Assembly: GCF_001296045.1 (NCBI RefSeq)
Contig: NZ_LJHS01000016.1
Coordinates: 1 to 64,000 of the forward strand
Source of the DNA: Rhizobium sp. AAP43
Lineage (GTDB): Bacteria; Pseudomonadota; Alphaproteobacteria; Rhizobiales; Rhizobiaceae
Direction: 5' to 3'
Length of the DNA: 64,000 nucleotides
Shown here one piece after another: positions 9,977-18,970 of the stretch (position 1 is its first letter; each line of letters opens with the position of its first letter). The position numbers were made by a program, and so were the translations under genes. The notes under the pieces are model-generated. The model worked only from the letters and a program-made list of their open reading frames with translations, ran no database searches and was not told where the DNA came from.

Positions 9977-11293
9977 ATGCTGCCCCAGGAAATCATCCGT
10001 CGCAAACGTGACGGCGGTGTGCTCACCGCCGAGGAGATCTCCGGGTTTATTGAGGGCCTGTCGAACGAGACGATCTCGGAAGGCCAGGTGGCGGCCTTCG
10101 CCATGGCCGTCTTCTTCCAGGGCATGACACCCGACGAAATCGTAGCGCTGACGCTTGCCATGCGCGATTCCGGCGATGTCCTCTCTTGGGCAGGCGTTGG
10201 CAAGCCCGTCGCCGACAAGCACTCCACCGGCGGCGTGGGCGACAATGTCTCGCTGATGCTCGCGCCCATTGTCGCTGCCTGCGGGCTTGCCGTTCCGATG
10301 ATTTCGGGACGCGGTCTTGGCCATACCGGCGGCACGCTGGACAAGCTGCAATCGATCCCCGGCTATGATGTGATGCCGGACAATGCGACCTTCCGTCGGA
10401 CCGTCGACCGGGCCGGTTGCGCCATCATTGGCCAGACGGGCGATCTGGCACCCGCCGACAAACGTCTCTATGCGATCCGCGACGTGACGGCGACAGTCGA
10501 ATCCATTCCCCTGATCACAGCCTCGATCCTGTCGAAGAAATTGGCCGCCGGGCTTGAAAGCTTGGTGCTGGACGTCAAGTTTGGCAATGGTGCCTTCATG
10601 GCCAAAACCGAGGATGCTGAGGCGCTGGCGCGCTCGCTGGTGCGGGTGGCGAATGGCGCCGGCGTCAGAACCACGGCGCTACTGACCGACATGAACGAGC
10701 CGCTGGCAGATTGTGCGGGCAATGCGATCGAAGTGCAGAACGCCGTGGATTTCCTCAAGGGCATGAAAACCGGCACACGGCTTGAAGAGGTCACCCTGGC
10801 CTTTGCAGCCGAAATGCTGGTCAATGCCGGCGTGGAATCAGACAGTGTAAAGGCCCTTGAGCGCTCTGCTGCCGTGCTCGCCTCCGGAGAGGCTGCCGAT
10901 ATCTTCGGCCGCATGGTGCATGAACTGGGCGGACCGGTCGATTTCATGGAGCGGGCGGAGCACTACCTGCCACGCACCAAGATTGACATCCCGGTGCCTG
11001 CAGCGGCCGATGGCTATCTCGCCGCATGCGACACCCGCAGTCTGGGACTTGCAGTCGTCACGCTCGGCGGCGGTCGGCAACGTCCGAGCGACGCGATCGA
11101 TCACGGCGTGGGGCTATCCGGTTTCAAGCCACTGGGGACACGGGTTATGAAGGGCGAGCCGATCGCATTCGTTCAGGCGAATGACGAGGCAAGCGCGGCG
11201 CAGGCTGCAACGACAGTGCGCGCATGCTATCAGATTTCCGATGAAAGACCGGCGACAACGCCGGCGATAGGCCTCAGGATCGGCGCGGTTTAA
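9977..11293 (+). CDS. deoA: Thymidine phosphorylase
   Basis: Phosphorolyses thymidine and deoxyuridine to the base and deoxyribose 1-phosphate. The 438-aa length matches the bacterial dimeric enzyme. The anion-binding segment [12 protein letters not shown] (K81-S92) and the [15 protein letters not shown] stretch that supports the family's K/R-x-S-x-G-x-G region are intact. It is the last gene of the plus-strand operon; the convergent protease gene ends 9 bp beyond its stop. A GCGTCT/AGACGC hairpin without a T-run lies just after the stop. Confidence 0.95.
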   Translation: MLPQEIIRRKRDGGVLTAEEISGFIEGLSNETISEGQVAAFAMAVFFQGMTPDEIVALTLAMRDSGDVLSWAGVGKPVADKHSTGGVGDNVSLMLAPIVAACGLAVPMISGRGLGHTGGTLDKLQSIPGYDVMPDNATFRRTVDRAGCAIIGQTGDLAPADKRLYAIRDVTATVESIPLITASILSKKLAAGLESLVLDVKFGNGAFMAKTEDAEALARSLVRVANGAGVRTTALLTDMNEPLADCAGNAIEVQNAVDFLKGMKTGTRLEEVTLAFAAEMLVNAGVESDSVKALERSAAVLASGEAADIFGRMVHELGGPVDFMERAEHYLPRTKIDIPVPAAADGYLAACDTRSLGLAVVTLGGGRQRPSDAIDHGVGLSGFKPLGTRVMKGEPIAFVQANDEASAAQAATTVRACYQISDERPATTPAIGLRIGAV

Positions 11294-11302
11294 GCGTCTT
11301 AT

Positions 11303-11815
11303 TCACTGGATGAGACGCAAGGCACGCTTGTCAGCCGTGTAGGATGTCAGCTTCTTGAGAAAGCTCATCCCGATCAGCGTTGATGACAGCGCATTGTCCG
11401 GCAGGACGAAGGCGTCGACATCGCGGACCCGGACATTGCCGATTTCGACTTTGTCCAGCACCACGTGCGCCGCTTCAATCTGGCCATTGGCGGTGTCCAC
11501 GGCGTGTTCGAAGTCCAGGGTCGAGGGCGGGAAACCGAGACGACGGGCCGTCGACACGTTGATCGCGACCAAGGATGCGCCGGTATCGATCATGGCATCG
11601 ACGGCCTTCCCGTTCATTCGGAACGTGCCGGAGTAGTGGCCATTCTTACTCATGGTCAGCAATGTCTGGCCCGAGGTTGATGTCGATGCGGGCTCCACGG
11701 TTTGTTCCCTGCTCTCGCGCCGATCGAGATAGGCGTGGACATGCGTCGCAATTGTTGGCCATTGCGTGGCCGACATGGCGAGGAGCAGAACAGTGAACAG
11801 GGTCCGCGCGAACAT
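11303..11815 (-). CDS. Retropepsin-like aspartic protease (clan AA, TIGR02281 type)
   Basis: This 170-aa protein has an N-terminal hydrophobic anchor (about residues 2-19) and a single retropepsin-like domain. The catalytic motif is MIDTGAS (D77), followed by a flap region and ALSSTLIGMSFLKKL near the C-terminus, typical of the ALIGM/LLGM second motif of this family. A single domain implies a homodimer, facing the periplasm given the N-terminal anchor. The frame is open 17 codons upstream, but the ATG at 11815 is preceded by GGAG and starts directly before the hydrophobic segment. The substrate is unknown, and nothing links it functionally to the flanking nucleoside genes. Confidence 0.8.
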   Translation of the reverse strand: MFARTLFTVLLLAMSATQWPTIATHVHAYLDRRESREQTVEPASTSTSGQTLLTMSKNGHYSGTFRMNGKAVDAMIDTGASLVAINVSTARRLGFPPSTLDFEHAVDTANGQIEAAHVVLDKVEIGNVRVRDVDAFVLPDNALSSTLIGMSFLKKLTSYTADKRALRLIQ

Positions 11816-11887
11816 CGGCACTCCGCTAGAAACGTTTCGCTGACGTTTGCACCGCTTGATCACCAAGTGGCTAACGCAGGCATGAAA

Positions 11888-11915
11888 ACGGCCCGGAACT
11901 CGCGTACCGGGCCGT
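11888..11915 (-). terminator. upp terminator
   Basis: A perfect 9-bp stem (ACGGCCCGG/CCGGGCCGT) with a 10-nt loop lies 26 bp after the upp stop codon on the minus strand. It is followed there by four T residues. Confidence 0.75.
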
Positions 11916-11940
11916 CAATCCTTGCGATCTGGTTAAGAAA

Positions 11941-12570
11941 TCACTTCGTGCCGTACATCCGGTCACCAGCATCACCGAGACCGGGCATGATGTAACCCTT
12001 CTCATTCAGGTGGCTGTCGATCGAGGCGGTGAAGATCGGAACATCCGGGTGCACTTCATGGAAGTTCCGGATGCCTTCCGGGGCAGCAAGCAGGCAGAGG
12101 AAGCGGATGTTTTTCGCGCCGCGTTCCTTCAGCTTGTCGATCGCGGCAATCGAGGAATTGCCGGTGGCCAGCATCGGATCGACGACGATGATGAGGCGCT
12201 CGGCCAGGGCTTCAGGCGCCTTGAAATAGTATTCAACGGCTTGCAGCGTTTCGTGATCGCGGTAGACACCGACATGGGCGACACGCGCGGCCGGAACCAG
12301 TTCCAACATGCCCTCAAGCAAGCCGTTTCCGGCGCGCAGGATAGAGGCGAAAACCAGCTTCTTGCCTTCGAGGATCGGCGACTGCATCTCCGTCAGCGGG
12401 GTCTCGATGGTTTCCATCGTCAACTCGAGATCGCGGGTCACCTCATAGCAGAGCAGCGTCGAGATCTCGCGCAGAAGACGCCGGAAACTCGATGTCGAAG
12501 TCTCCTTGCGGCGCATGATCGTCAGCTTGTGCTGCACGAGGGGATGATCGATGACTGTCACGCCGTCCAT
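11941..12570 (-). CDS. upp: Uracil phosphoribosyltransferase
   Basis: Salvages uracil with PRPP to UMP. The 209-aa chain has the expected family length. The PRPP loop is [12 protein letters not shown], the N-terminal [12 protein letters not shown] is typical, and the C-terminal uracil-binding region [14 protein letters not shown] is complete. It follows add and deoB on the minus strand after 108 bp, a gap large enough for its own promoter. It recovers the uracil released by phosphorolysis of uridine or deoxyuridine in the neighbouring pathway. Confidence 0.96.
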   Translation of the reverse strand: MDGVTVIDHPLVQHKLTIMRRKETSTSSFRRLLREISTLLCYEVTRDLELTMETIETPLTEMQSPILEGKKLVFASILRAGNGLLEGMLELVPAARVAHVGVYRDHETLQAVEYYFKAPEALAERLIIVVDPMLATGNSSIAAIDKLKERGAKNIRFLCLLAAPEGIRNFHEVHPDVPIFTASIDSHLNEKGYIMPGLGDAGDRMYGTK

Positions 12571-12678
12571 GGTGAAACCTTCTTTTCTTCTTGTCTTCGG
12601 GTTACCCCTATTTTCACTTTCTCGCAGGCGGCTGCAAGGGCAGACGAGGAATTTAGCGCGTCGTCAACAGGGCTGCCG

Positions 12679-13647
12679 TCAAAGTCTCGCCAGGAGTTGC
12701 GCGCGAGTGCCCTCATCGACGAAAGCCGCTTCAATGGCCGTTCTGGTCATGGCGTCGATCTCAGCGTCGGAAAAGCCGAACACAGTCGATGCAAGATCAT
12801 ATTCGCGGGCCAGCGATGTATCAAAGAAGGGCGGATCGTCGGAGTTGATACAGACACGCACGCCGGCTTCAACGAAGCGGCGCAGCGGATGGCTTTCGAA
12901 GTCCGGATAGACCGAAAGCGCGATGTTCGATCCGGGGCAGACCTCAAGCACGGTTCCCAGATCGACCAGCCGCCGGACGAGATCAGCATCTTCGATTGCG
13001 CGGACGCCGTGACCAATGCGGGCCGGACGAACGAGATCCAATGCGTCCGCGACCGAGAACGCGCCGCAGACCTCACCCGCATGAATCGTCAGGCCTAGAC
13101 CTGCCTCGCGGGCGATGTCGAAGGCGCGCGCATAGTCCGCCACCCGGCCCATGCGCTCCTCGCCCGCCATGTTGAAACCCGTGACAAGCGGATTGTCAGT
13201 ACGGGCTGCATACTCCGCCGCGGCAATGACGCTTTCCGGGCCGAAATGGCGTTCTCCTGTGACAATGATGCGGGCTTCGATACCGGTCTTCGCCTTTGCA
13301 GCATGGATGCCGGCGGTGATGCCAGCGAGATAGGTGTCGGCGCCGAGACCGATGCGATCACCATGATCCGGCGAGACGATCAGTTCGCTGTAGATCGTGC
13401 CGACACCGGCGAGTTCCAGAAGATAGCTCTCGGTCAGGAGGGCATAGTCCTCCTCGGTGCGGAAAAGTGCAGCGACCTTGTCATAGGCTGCAATGAACTC
13501 GGCAAAATCCGTCCAGGCATAGCGTCCGTCCGTCATGAAGGTGGCGGGGTCGATGCCATATCGCTCGGCTTGCGCCAAAGCGAGTGCCGGTGGCGCTGCA
13601 CCCTCGATATGGCAGTGCAGTTCGACCTTCTTCAGATGCAAGCTCAC
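12679..13647 (-). CDS. add: Adenosine deaminase
   Basis: Zinc hydrolase converting adenosine and deoxyadenosine to inosine forms, which PunA then cleaves. The 322-aa product has HCH at residues 11-13 (VELHCHIEG), [18 protein letters not shown] and [10 protein letters not shown], giving the complete metal and catalytic set of the ADA family. The start is GTG at 13647. An ATG-initiated frame would add 58 residues of unlike sequence, while the GTG has GGAG seven bases upstream and forms a GTGA overlap with the deoB stop, indicating translational coupling. Confidence 0.93.
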   Translation of the reverse strand: MSLHLKKVELHCHIEGAAPPALALAQAERYGIDPATFMTDGRYAWTDFAEFIAAYDKVAALFRTEEDYALLTESYLLELAGVGTIYSELIVSPDHGDRIGLGADTYLAGITAGIHAAKAKTGIEARIIVTGERHFGPESVIAAAEYAARTDNPLVTGFNMAGEERMGRVADYARAFDIAREAGLGLTIHAGEVCGAFSVADALDLVRPARIGHGVRAIEDADLVRRLVDLGTVLEVCPGSNIALSVYPDFESHPLRRFVEAGVRVCINSDDPPFFDTSLAREYDLASTVFGFSDAEIDAMTRTAIEAAFVDEGTRAQLLARL

Positions 13648-14864
13648 AGAAAACTCCGTCCATGGTGACCCGGCGCAATGCCGAGATGGGCAGCAATGGT
13701 TTCGCCGATATCGGCATAGGTGGTGCGCACCCCGATATTGCGCGAGCGGATTCCGGGGCCAAAACACATGATCGGCACCCGCTCCCGCGTATGATCGGTA
13801 CCACGCCAGGTCGGATCGCAACCGTGATCGGCGGTCATCAGCACCATATCACCCGGCCGCATCTTGCGATGGACTTCGGGCAGACGGCGATCAAAGGCCT
13901 CCAGAGCAGCGGCGTAGCCGGGCACATCGCGGCGATGGCCAAAAAGCATGTCGAAATCCACGAAGTTGGTGAAAACGAGATCGCCGTCCTCGGCCTCCTC
14001 CATGGTCTTCAAGGTAGCGTCCATCAGCGCCATGTTGCCATTGGCCTTGATCATGCGCGACACGCCCTGATGAGCGAAGATATCGGCGATCTTGCCGACG
14101 GCATGGACCTTGCGCCCCGCTGCAACCAGGCGGTCCAGCAGCGTCGCCTCCGGCGGCAGGACCGAATAGTCGCGACGGTTGCCGGTCCGTTCGAAGGTCT
14201 GTGCTGTCTCGCCGACAAAGGGACGCGCGATAACGCGGCCGATATTCAAGGGATCGACAAGCTTGCGCACGATTTCGCAGAGTTTCAGCAGGCGCTCCAA
14301 CCCGAAATGCCGCTCGTGGGCCGCAATCTGGAAGACGGAGTCGGTCGACGTGTAGCAGATCGGCTTGCCCGTCCGGATGTGCTCTTCACCAAAGCGGATG
14401 AGAACGTCGGTGCCGGATGCATGGCAGTTGCCAAGAATGCCCGGAAGCTCTGCCTCCCGGCAAATCGCCTCGACAAGCTCTGCAGGAAAGGCTTCCTCGC
14501 CGTGGGGAAAATACCCCCAGTCGAACATGACCGGCGTGCCGGCGATCTCCCAATGGCCGGAGGGCGTGTCCTTGCCCTTCGACACTTCGCTCGCCGCACC
14601 GTGAAGGCCAAATACCCTTTCGGGGATGGGCATACCCTCTGGCGGACGGCCCGTCGCCAAGCGAGCAGCTTCGATCAGGCCGAGCGCCGACATGTTGGGG
14701 AGCATCAGTGGGCCGCGCCGCAGCCCCTTCCTGTCACCGGCACCAGCGGCGCAGAATTCCGCGATATGACCAAGCGTGTTGGAACCGTCATCGCTATAGG
14801 CGGGGGCATCCGGCGCACCGCCAATGCCGAAGGAATCGAGAACGAAAAGAAACGCGCGTGCCAT
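13644..14864 (-). CDS. deoB: Phosphopentomutase
   Basis: Interconverts ribose and deoxyribose 1- and 5-phosphates, linking the phosphorylases to DeoC and the pentose phosphate pathway. The 406-aa protein belongs to the alkaline phosphatase superfamily: N-terminal metal site [12 protein letters not shown] (D10), central [10 protein letters not shown], and C-terminal [19 protein letters not shown] with the second metal site. The ATG at 14864 has GAGG nine bases upstream; the frame extends 18 codons further without a better start. It is coupled to add through GTGA. Confidence 0.95.
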   Translation of the reverse strand: MARAFLFVLDSFGIGGAPDAPAYSDDGSNTLGHIAEFCAAGAGDRKGLRRGPLMLPNMSALGLIEAARLATGRPPEGMPIPERVFGLHGAASEVSKGKDTPSGHWEIAGTPVMFDWGYFPHGEEAFPAELVEAICREAELPGILGNCHASGTDVLIRFGEEHIRTGKPICYTSTDSVFQIAAHERHFGLERLLKLCEIVRKLVDPLNIGRVIARPFVGETAQTFERTGNRRDYSVLPPEATLLDRLVAAGRKVHAVGKIADIFAHQGVSRMIKANGNMALMDATLKTMEEAEDGDLVFTNFVDFDMLFGHRRDVPGYAAALEAFDRRLPEVHRKMRPGDMVLMTADHGCDPTWRGTDHTRERVPIMCFGPGIRSRNIGVRTTYADIGETIAAHLGIAPGHHGRSFL

Positions 14865-14954
14865 GCCATTTGACCTCAAGCCGGTGCCTTTATCGGCGCC
14901 GGCGGAAGGCATGATCAATAACGTCTGGACGATGTCTTGGCAAATGCCCGAGCG

Positions 14955-15569
14955 TCAGCAGTCACTGCACTCGATATCCTTGCTCAGACGCTGGCGGAAG
15001 AAGAATTCGCGCCCCAGAGTTAGTGTCTTGGTTGACGACCCGGTCAAGCCCGGAAGCCACATGAGCAGTTCGTGCGAGACGCTGAGCTCGGTGCGAACGA
15101 GGAAAATGCTGGGCTCGACGAGATCAGAAGGGATCGTCGGTGTGGAACCGACCACATAAGGGGCGACACCCGTCGAAGACCATGACCATGCAACCTTCGC
15201 GGCTTCCTTATCGTCGATCTTGATGCCGGTAATCTTGATCAGCAGGTCCTTCGAAGGATACGGGACAAACATCGCCTTGGCGACATCAGAACTGGTTGCA
15301 AGGGAAACCTTGGTGACCTTGTCTTCCCGAGAGATCAGATCGCCGATGGTGCTGGCGGCCATCGATGTCTTTTTCGAAATGCTGAGCCCAATCGTCAGTT
15401 CGAAGGCCATCAAATAGACAACTAGCAGCATAGGAGCGATCAGGGCAAATTCGACCGCGCCGACACCCTGGCGATCACGCCACAGATCCGTGAGCCGGTC
15501 GCAACACGCGCGCCACGAAGAGCTTTTGAATGGGGACATCGCGTTCTTGTATCCTGAAACCTTGGTCAC
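14955..15569 (-). CDS. TadE-like pilus assembly protein (pseudopilin) 2
   Basis: This 204-aa protein has a TadE-like N-terminal region, GVGAVEFALIAPMLLVVYLMAF at about residues 36-57: a short basic head, the E that marks pseudopilin processing by CpaA, and one hydrophobic helix. The rest is presumably periplasmic, with a cysteine pair near the end (ECSDC). TadE and TadF-like pseudopilins support Flp pilus assembly. Its ATG overlaps the stop of the preceding TadE-like gene (ATGA), and the pilus structural cluster lies divergently upstream. Which of TadE, TadF or TadG it corresponds to cannot be settled by eye. Confidence 0.78.
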   Translation of the reverse strand: MTKVSGYKNAMSPFKSSSWRACCDRLTDLWRDRQGVGAVEFALIAPMLLVVYLMAFELTIGLSISKKTSMAASTIGDLISREDKVTKVSLATSSDVAKAMFVPYPSKDLLIKITGIKIDDKEAAKVAWSWSSTGVAPYVVGSTPTIPSDLVEPSIFLVRTELSVSHELLMWLPGLTGSSTKTLTLGREFFFRQRLSKDIECSDC

Positions 15570-16201
15570 GGATAATTCTCGTTCTTGAACGTGGTGGTGG
15601 CGACGATCAGAAAGTCGCTCGGCATCGACCCGTCGTCCGGGCGGATATTGGTGATGTAGGGACGGACCAGGTCCGTGATCACCTGCCAGCGGTAATAGGC
15701 GCGCAGCATGTTGATCGTATCGGGACCACCAGGGGTGAATTTGAAGCTGGTTGGATCAATGTCGGCAAATGCCGCTGTCGATTTACGTGGAATCGTCGTC
15801 GGGATCGCAGCGAAAGACGTAAACGTGCGGGCGTCGATGTAGAGCTTGCTCGGTGTTGAGACCTCGCCCGCTGAACATTTGATGATGATGCTGACTTCGT
15901 CGCAGAAGGCCTGACGGAACTGCGTGGCCGTCATATCGGTCGTACGACCCAGATTATAAGTGATCTCGCCTGTCCGCAGTTGCCGACCGAGATTGTTCAC
16001 GGCATTCGTGATCAGCTGCTCCGCTGTGAAAGCCACGAAGGTTTCGACGATTGCGAAGATGATAATGAAATACGGTACGGAGAGTATCGCGAATTCGATT
16101 GCTGCGGAACCGTCCTGGGAGCGAGCAAGCCGCCTCAAGATTCGAGACCACCGCTGCTTCACACTGCGCCGTGAATCCTTATCGCTCGTGGAACACATCA
16201 T
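15566..16201 (-). CDS. tadE: TadE-like pilus assembly protein (pseudopilin) 1
   Basis: This 211-aa protein has a basic N-terminal head and the TadE signature SQDGSAAIEFAILSVPYFII at about residues 29-48, with the conserved glutamate next to a hydrophobic helix. The remainder is a periplasmic domain with a cysteine pair (FCDEVSIIIKC). It is probably cleaved by the prepilin peptidase CpaA and contributes to Flp pilus assembly at the inner membrane. A 31-nt hairpin (16210-16240) lies just upstream of its start, between it and the CpaC-N-like gene. Confidence 0.8.
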   Translation of the reverse strand: MMCSTSDKDSRRSVKQRWSRILRRLARSQDGSAAIEFAILSVPYFIIIFAIVETFVAFTAEQLITNAVNNLGRQLRTGEITYNLGRTTDMTATQFRQAFCDEVSIIIKCSAGEVSTPSKLYIDARTFTSFAAIPTTIPRKSTAAFADIDPTSFKFTPGGPDTINMLRAYYRWQVITDLVRPYITNIRPDDGSMPSDFLIVATTTFKNENYP

Positions 16202-16209
16202 TACATTTG

Positions 16210-16240
16210 CCCATATCGTCAGTCACATTGACGATATGGG
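16210..16240. repeat. Perfect 12-bp inverted repeat before tadE
   Basis: CCCATATCGTCA and TGACGATATGGG flank the 7-nt loop GTCACAT. It lies 9 bp upstream of the tadE start on the minus strand, with no T-run on either side. It could be an operator, an RNA-processing hairpin or a structure covering the tadE ribosome site. Confidence 0.7.
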
Positions 16241-16312
16241 TCAAGTATTGATTTTCCGTTGCGCGAATATTTAGATTCTTCCATGTGTCCGAAAGTGGAC
16301 GCTTGGAACAGA

Positions 16313-16726
16313 TCAAGGCGTGCCGCTGCCCTGGGCGTGCTGTTCGCAATTCGGGGTGCAGGACAATACTGTGCGCGCTGTCGACTTGAACACTCTCACA
16401 GTGTTCGATTCGTCGATAGACACTACAATACGCTCATCCAGAAGGGCGTTTCCATCGGAGTCCAAGAGAACAATGTTGGTGGAGCCGTAGGAACGACCGG
16501 TCACCACAATGGTGCGTGCATCGGCAACCGTTGCATCTGCCACATCGGAATTGCCGATGATGACCTTGCTCACCGGGCGATCCAGCTTCAGGATCCGGGC
16601 ACTGTTCATATAGACGCGCAGAATATCTCCATCGTCGGCCAGAACGGCCGAACTCGCGAAGACAGAAGCGGCCGCACATACAAGCGTACCGATGACTGCG
16701 AGTGTTCGACGATGCATTGCAAACAT
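16313..16726 (-). CDS. Pilus assembly protein N-terminal-domain protein (CpaC-N-like)
   Basis: This 137-aa secreted protein has a signal peptide (RTLAVIGTLVCAAASVFASSAV, cut near VLA-DDG). It then carries one domain resembling the N-terminal domain of the secretin CpaC: both contain a V...G/D-DVADA/MADAVT...I...GRSYGSTNIVL-like core (GKMVGQTNIFIF in CpaC). It lacks the secretin part. It probably acts in the periplasm with the Flp pilus machinery. The ATG at 16726 was chosen; one at 16717 is also possible, and the open frame extends 28 codons further. A late cysteine pair (SCTPNC) may form a disulphide. Confidence 0.72.
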   Translation of the reverse strand: MFAMHRRTLAVIGTLVCAAASVFASSAVLADDGDILRVYMNSARILKLDRPVSKVIIGNSDVADATVADARTIVVTGRSYGSTNIVLLDSDGNALLDERIVVSIDESNTVRVFKSTARTVLSCTPNCEQHAQGSGTP

Positions 16727-16810
16727 ACCTGTAGGTTCCGCGCGTATGAGAGGATCCCCAACAAGATGCCGCCTTTTGGTGAACGAAGGCTTAATCTCCC
16801 AATTGAGCAA

Positions 16811-17214
16811 ACACGATGCAGAAAATGCCCATGGTTAAGCGTGCTCGCAGAGGTGCTCTGAGCAAGGCTCCATCCCCGCTTGGGGTCGATATGTCATGTT
16901 CCAGGACAAACCGGCGATGATAGACCCTATTCCGGGTGGATCCTAAACACTGAAGATACAAGGGTTTTTCAGGAGTGATTTTGACTGCCTTGAGAGGAGC
17001 CGCGAAACAAATCCAATCAAATCAAAGGCAGCGTCTCGAATTCGAGCGATCTTCCAAAGGCTTCATTTACCACACACAGGTGTTGTAGCTTTTCACGATC
17101 CGCTAACCGTCTTTCTTAAGTCGATAGCAATAGGCTGGCGATTAGGTTTTGGTCATCCGAGCAACGGGAACAGTTGCCGGCAGTGCTGATCAACCACGCG
17201 AGTAGGAGAATACC
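16811..17214. promoter_or_regulatory. Divergent promoter region between the two pilus arms
   Basis: These 404 bp have no gene and separate the minus-strand CpaC-N-like gene from flp. They must hold both promoters. The one clear sequence element is a perfect 12-bp palindrome CTCGAATTCGAG at 17035-17046, 169 bp before flp. GTAGGAGAATACC just before 17215 is the flp ribosome site. I could not assign convincing -35/-10 boxes, and no exact CtrA box is present. Confidence 0.5.
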
Positions 17215-17397
17215 ATGACCAAGATTTTCGCACGTTTCGTCAAGGACGAGTCCGGTGCAACCGCTATCGAATACGGCCTGATCGCCGCCCTCATCTCCGT
17301 TGCCCTGATTGCTGGCGCAACGACCCTCGGCGGCGCTCTGAACAACCAGTTCCAGGAACTGTCCACCAAGATGGGCGACGCGACTGGCAAGTACTAA
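17215..17397 (+). CDS. flp: Flp/Fap-type major pilin
   Basis: Major subunit of the Flp (Tad) adhesive pilus (ctpA-like). The 60-aa prepilin has the leader MTKIFARFVKDESG, cleaved after glycine by the CpaA peptidase. The Flp motif follows: ATAIEYGLIAALISVALI, with the invariant E and Y and one long hydrophobic helix. The short C-terminal part (FQELSTKMGDATGKY) is typical. It has its own terminator at 17419-17445, consistent with a separate, highly expressed transcript ahead of the assembly operon. Confidence 0.96.
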   Translation: MTKIFARFVKDESGATAIEYGLIAALISVALIAGATTLGGALNNQFQELSTKMGDATGKY

Positions 17398-17418
17398 TTG
17401 CCGTCACAAACTTAACGG

Positions 17419-17445
17419 AAAGGCCGCCCTTTGGGCGGCCTTTTT
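17419..17445 (+). terminator. flp terminator
   Basis: A perfect 11-bp stem AAAGGCCGCCC/GGGCGGCCTTT with a TTT loop, continuing into a run of T. It begins 21 bp after the flp stop and separates pilin transcription from cpaA. Confidence 0.92.
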
Positions 17446-17521
17446 GTTTGGAAGCAAACGCAGTCATATTTCCTGTTTGGAAACGAGTGTTCGGTAGACT
17501 GACCAAATTGGAGGTATGCGG

Positions 17522-18037
17522 ATGCTCTCAGCCGTTGTTTTTCTCGTTTTGCCAATTTGTCTGGTGCTTGCAGCACTCACAGACTTTCTCGAGATGAAGA
17601 TCCCCAATCGCATACCTTTGCTTTTGCTGGGAAGCTTCCTGCTGGTTGCGCCGTTCACTGGGCTTACGCTGACCGAATTCGGCTGGCACCTAGCGGCAGC
17701 GGCCATCGTTTTTTCGGTTTGCTTCACCTTGTTCGCAATCAACGTCATGGGCGGCGGAGACGCCAAGCTTCTGACTGCTGCGGCAATATGGTTCGGCCTC
17801 AACCATGCCCTCTTAGAATTCCTGATCGTAACCGCATTTTTTGGTGGCGTGCTCACCGTACTCATCATCATGCTGCGCGCGAATTGGGAGAAGTTTGCAG
17901 TTATCGGCGTTCCTCTTCCACAAACACTAATGGTGGCGAACAAGATTCCCTACGCCATCGCCATCGGTGCTGCAGGACTGATCAGCTATCCGCAGGCGCC
18001 GCTGGTGATTTCCACCATCAAGGGACTTGGACTCTGA
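17522..18037 (+). CDS. cpaA: Prepilin peptidase CpaA (TadV)
   Basis: Membrane aspartic protease (A24 family) that cuts the leader from Flp prepilin and TadE-like pseudopilins. The 171-aa form lacks the methylase domain of type IV PilD, as usual for TadV. The two catalytic aspartates are visible in TDFLEMKIPNR and MGGGDAKL. About six hydrophobic spans are evident. ATG 17522 was chosen over 17516 because GGAGG lies seven bases before it but only one or two before 17516. The region after it holds candidate CtrA half-sites. Confidence 0.92.
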   Translation: MLSAVVFLVLPICLVLAALTDFLEMKIPNRIPLLLLGSFLLVAPFTGLTLTEFGWHLAAAAIVFSVCFTLFAINVMGGGDAKLLTAAAIWFGLNHALLEFLIVTAFFGGVLTVLIIMLRANWEKFAVIGVPLPQTLMVANKIPYAIAIGAAGLISYPQAPLVISTIKGLGL

Positions 18038-18054
18038 GCGACCAAGAAACCGGT

Positions 18055-18088
18055 CATTAACCACAATTGTAAGCACTGCATTAACCAT
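18055..18088. promoter_or_regulatory. Candidate CtrA half-sites before cpaB
   Basis: The nonamer CATTAACCA occurs twice in direct orientation (18055-18063 and 18079-18087), 24 bp apart. The second copy contains TTAACCAT (18081-18088), which is the half-site described for CtrA in Caulobacter. It lies 63-96 bp before the cpaB start, a plausible promoter position. Control of pilus genes by CtrA is known in Caulobacter; here it is inferred. Confidence 0.42.
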
Positions 18089-18150
18089 AAGTACACCAAT
18101 TCCTGATCAATCTTGAGGGCAGAATTCACTGCGTCGCCCGAGGATCGTTC

Positions 18151-18957
18151 ATGAAACCCGCCCGTCTCATCATACTTGCAGTCGCCGTCGTGGCCGCCGG
18201 GACGGCCGGGCTCCTTGCAATGCGTCTCAGCGGGGGCGGTTCCGTGGTGGTGCAGGAGGCCGTCGTCGAAAAAGAACCGACGGTCGACGTGCTCGTGATC
18301 GCGAAGAACCTGCCGGTCGGCTCGCGTCTCGATGATAGCTCCATGCGCTGGATGGCATGGCCCCAATCCGGCGTCGTCGATGGCTTCATCACATCGTCAA
18401 CACGCCCTGAAGCCATGAGCGAGCTCACGGGTGCCGTAGTCCGGCTGCCGCTCTTCGAGGGCGAGCCTCTCCGCCGCGAGAAAGTCGCGGACTCCTCTTC
18501 CCGTATTCTGTCCGCACTGCTCCCCTCCGGAAAACGTGCCGTCTCGACCGAGATTTCCGTTGCAACCGGGGCCGGTGGCTTCATTCTGCCGAATGACCGA
18601 GTTGACGTGATCATGGTGCGCAAGGGAGAGCAGGAAGGCTTCCTGACAGAGACCGTCTTGTCCAACGTCCGGGTGCTTGCCATCGACCAGCAGATTGAAG
18701 AAGCGCCTGATGGTTCGCGCTCCGTTGTCGGCACGACCGCAACGCTGGAGCTGACACCCGACCAGACGAAGGTGATCACCGTTGCGCAGCAGATGGCGGA
18801 TCGTCTGTCGCTTGCCCTGCGGTCCGTCGCCGATGCCCAGGAAGAAGATACCTCCGCCGCAGATCACCTGCTCAGCGGCGGCGATGGCCAGCCGACGATC
18901 CAAGTCATCAAATCCGGCACCGTGGTCAATGCCACTGCCACCGATACCATGCAGTGA
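18151..18957 (+). CDS. cpaB: Flp pilus assembly protein CpaB (RcpC)
   Basis: This 268-aa periplasmic protein is anchored by one N-terminal hydrophobic segment (LIILAVAVVAAGTAGLLAM). A SAF-like domain follows around residue 50 (VLVIAKNLPVGSRLDDSSM), then the RcpC/CpaB domain with GKRAVSTEISVATGAGGFIL and a DRVDVIMVRKG stretch. CpaB is thought to work with the CpaC secretin, possibly binding peptidoglycan or aiding gating. It opens the main assembly operon, and cpaC begins 13 bp after its stop. Confidence 0.92.
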   Translation: MKPARLIILAVAVVAAGTAGLLAMRLSGGGSVVVQEAVVEKEPTVDVLVIAKNLPVGSRLDDSSMRWMAWPQSGVVDGFITSSTRPEAMSELTGAVVRLPLFEGEPLRREKVADSSSRILSALLPSGKRAVSTEISVATGAGGFILPNDRVDVIMVRKGEQEGFLTETVLSNVRVLAIDQQIEEAPDGSRSVVGTTATLELTPDQTKVITVAQQMADRLSLALRSVADAQEEDTSAADHLLSGGDGQPTIQVIKSGTVVNATATDTMQ

Positions 18958-18970
18958 GTGGGGACGCATC

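Noticed and set aside
11294..11318. Hairpin GCGTCT/AGACGC after deoA
   Set aside because: The stem overlaps the end of the convergent protease gene, needs G-U pairs to extend and has no T-run on either strand, so it was not called a terminator.
17100..17130. CtrA-like site in the flp upstream region (CTAACC...TTAAG)
   Set aside because: Half-sites are imperfect and nine rather than seven bases apart, so it does not meet the consensus.
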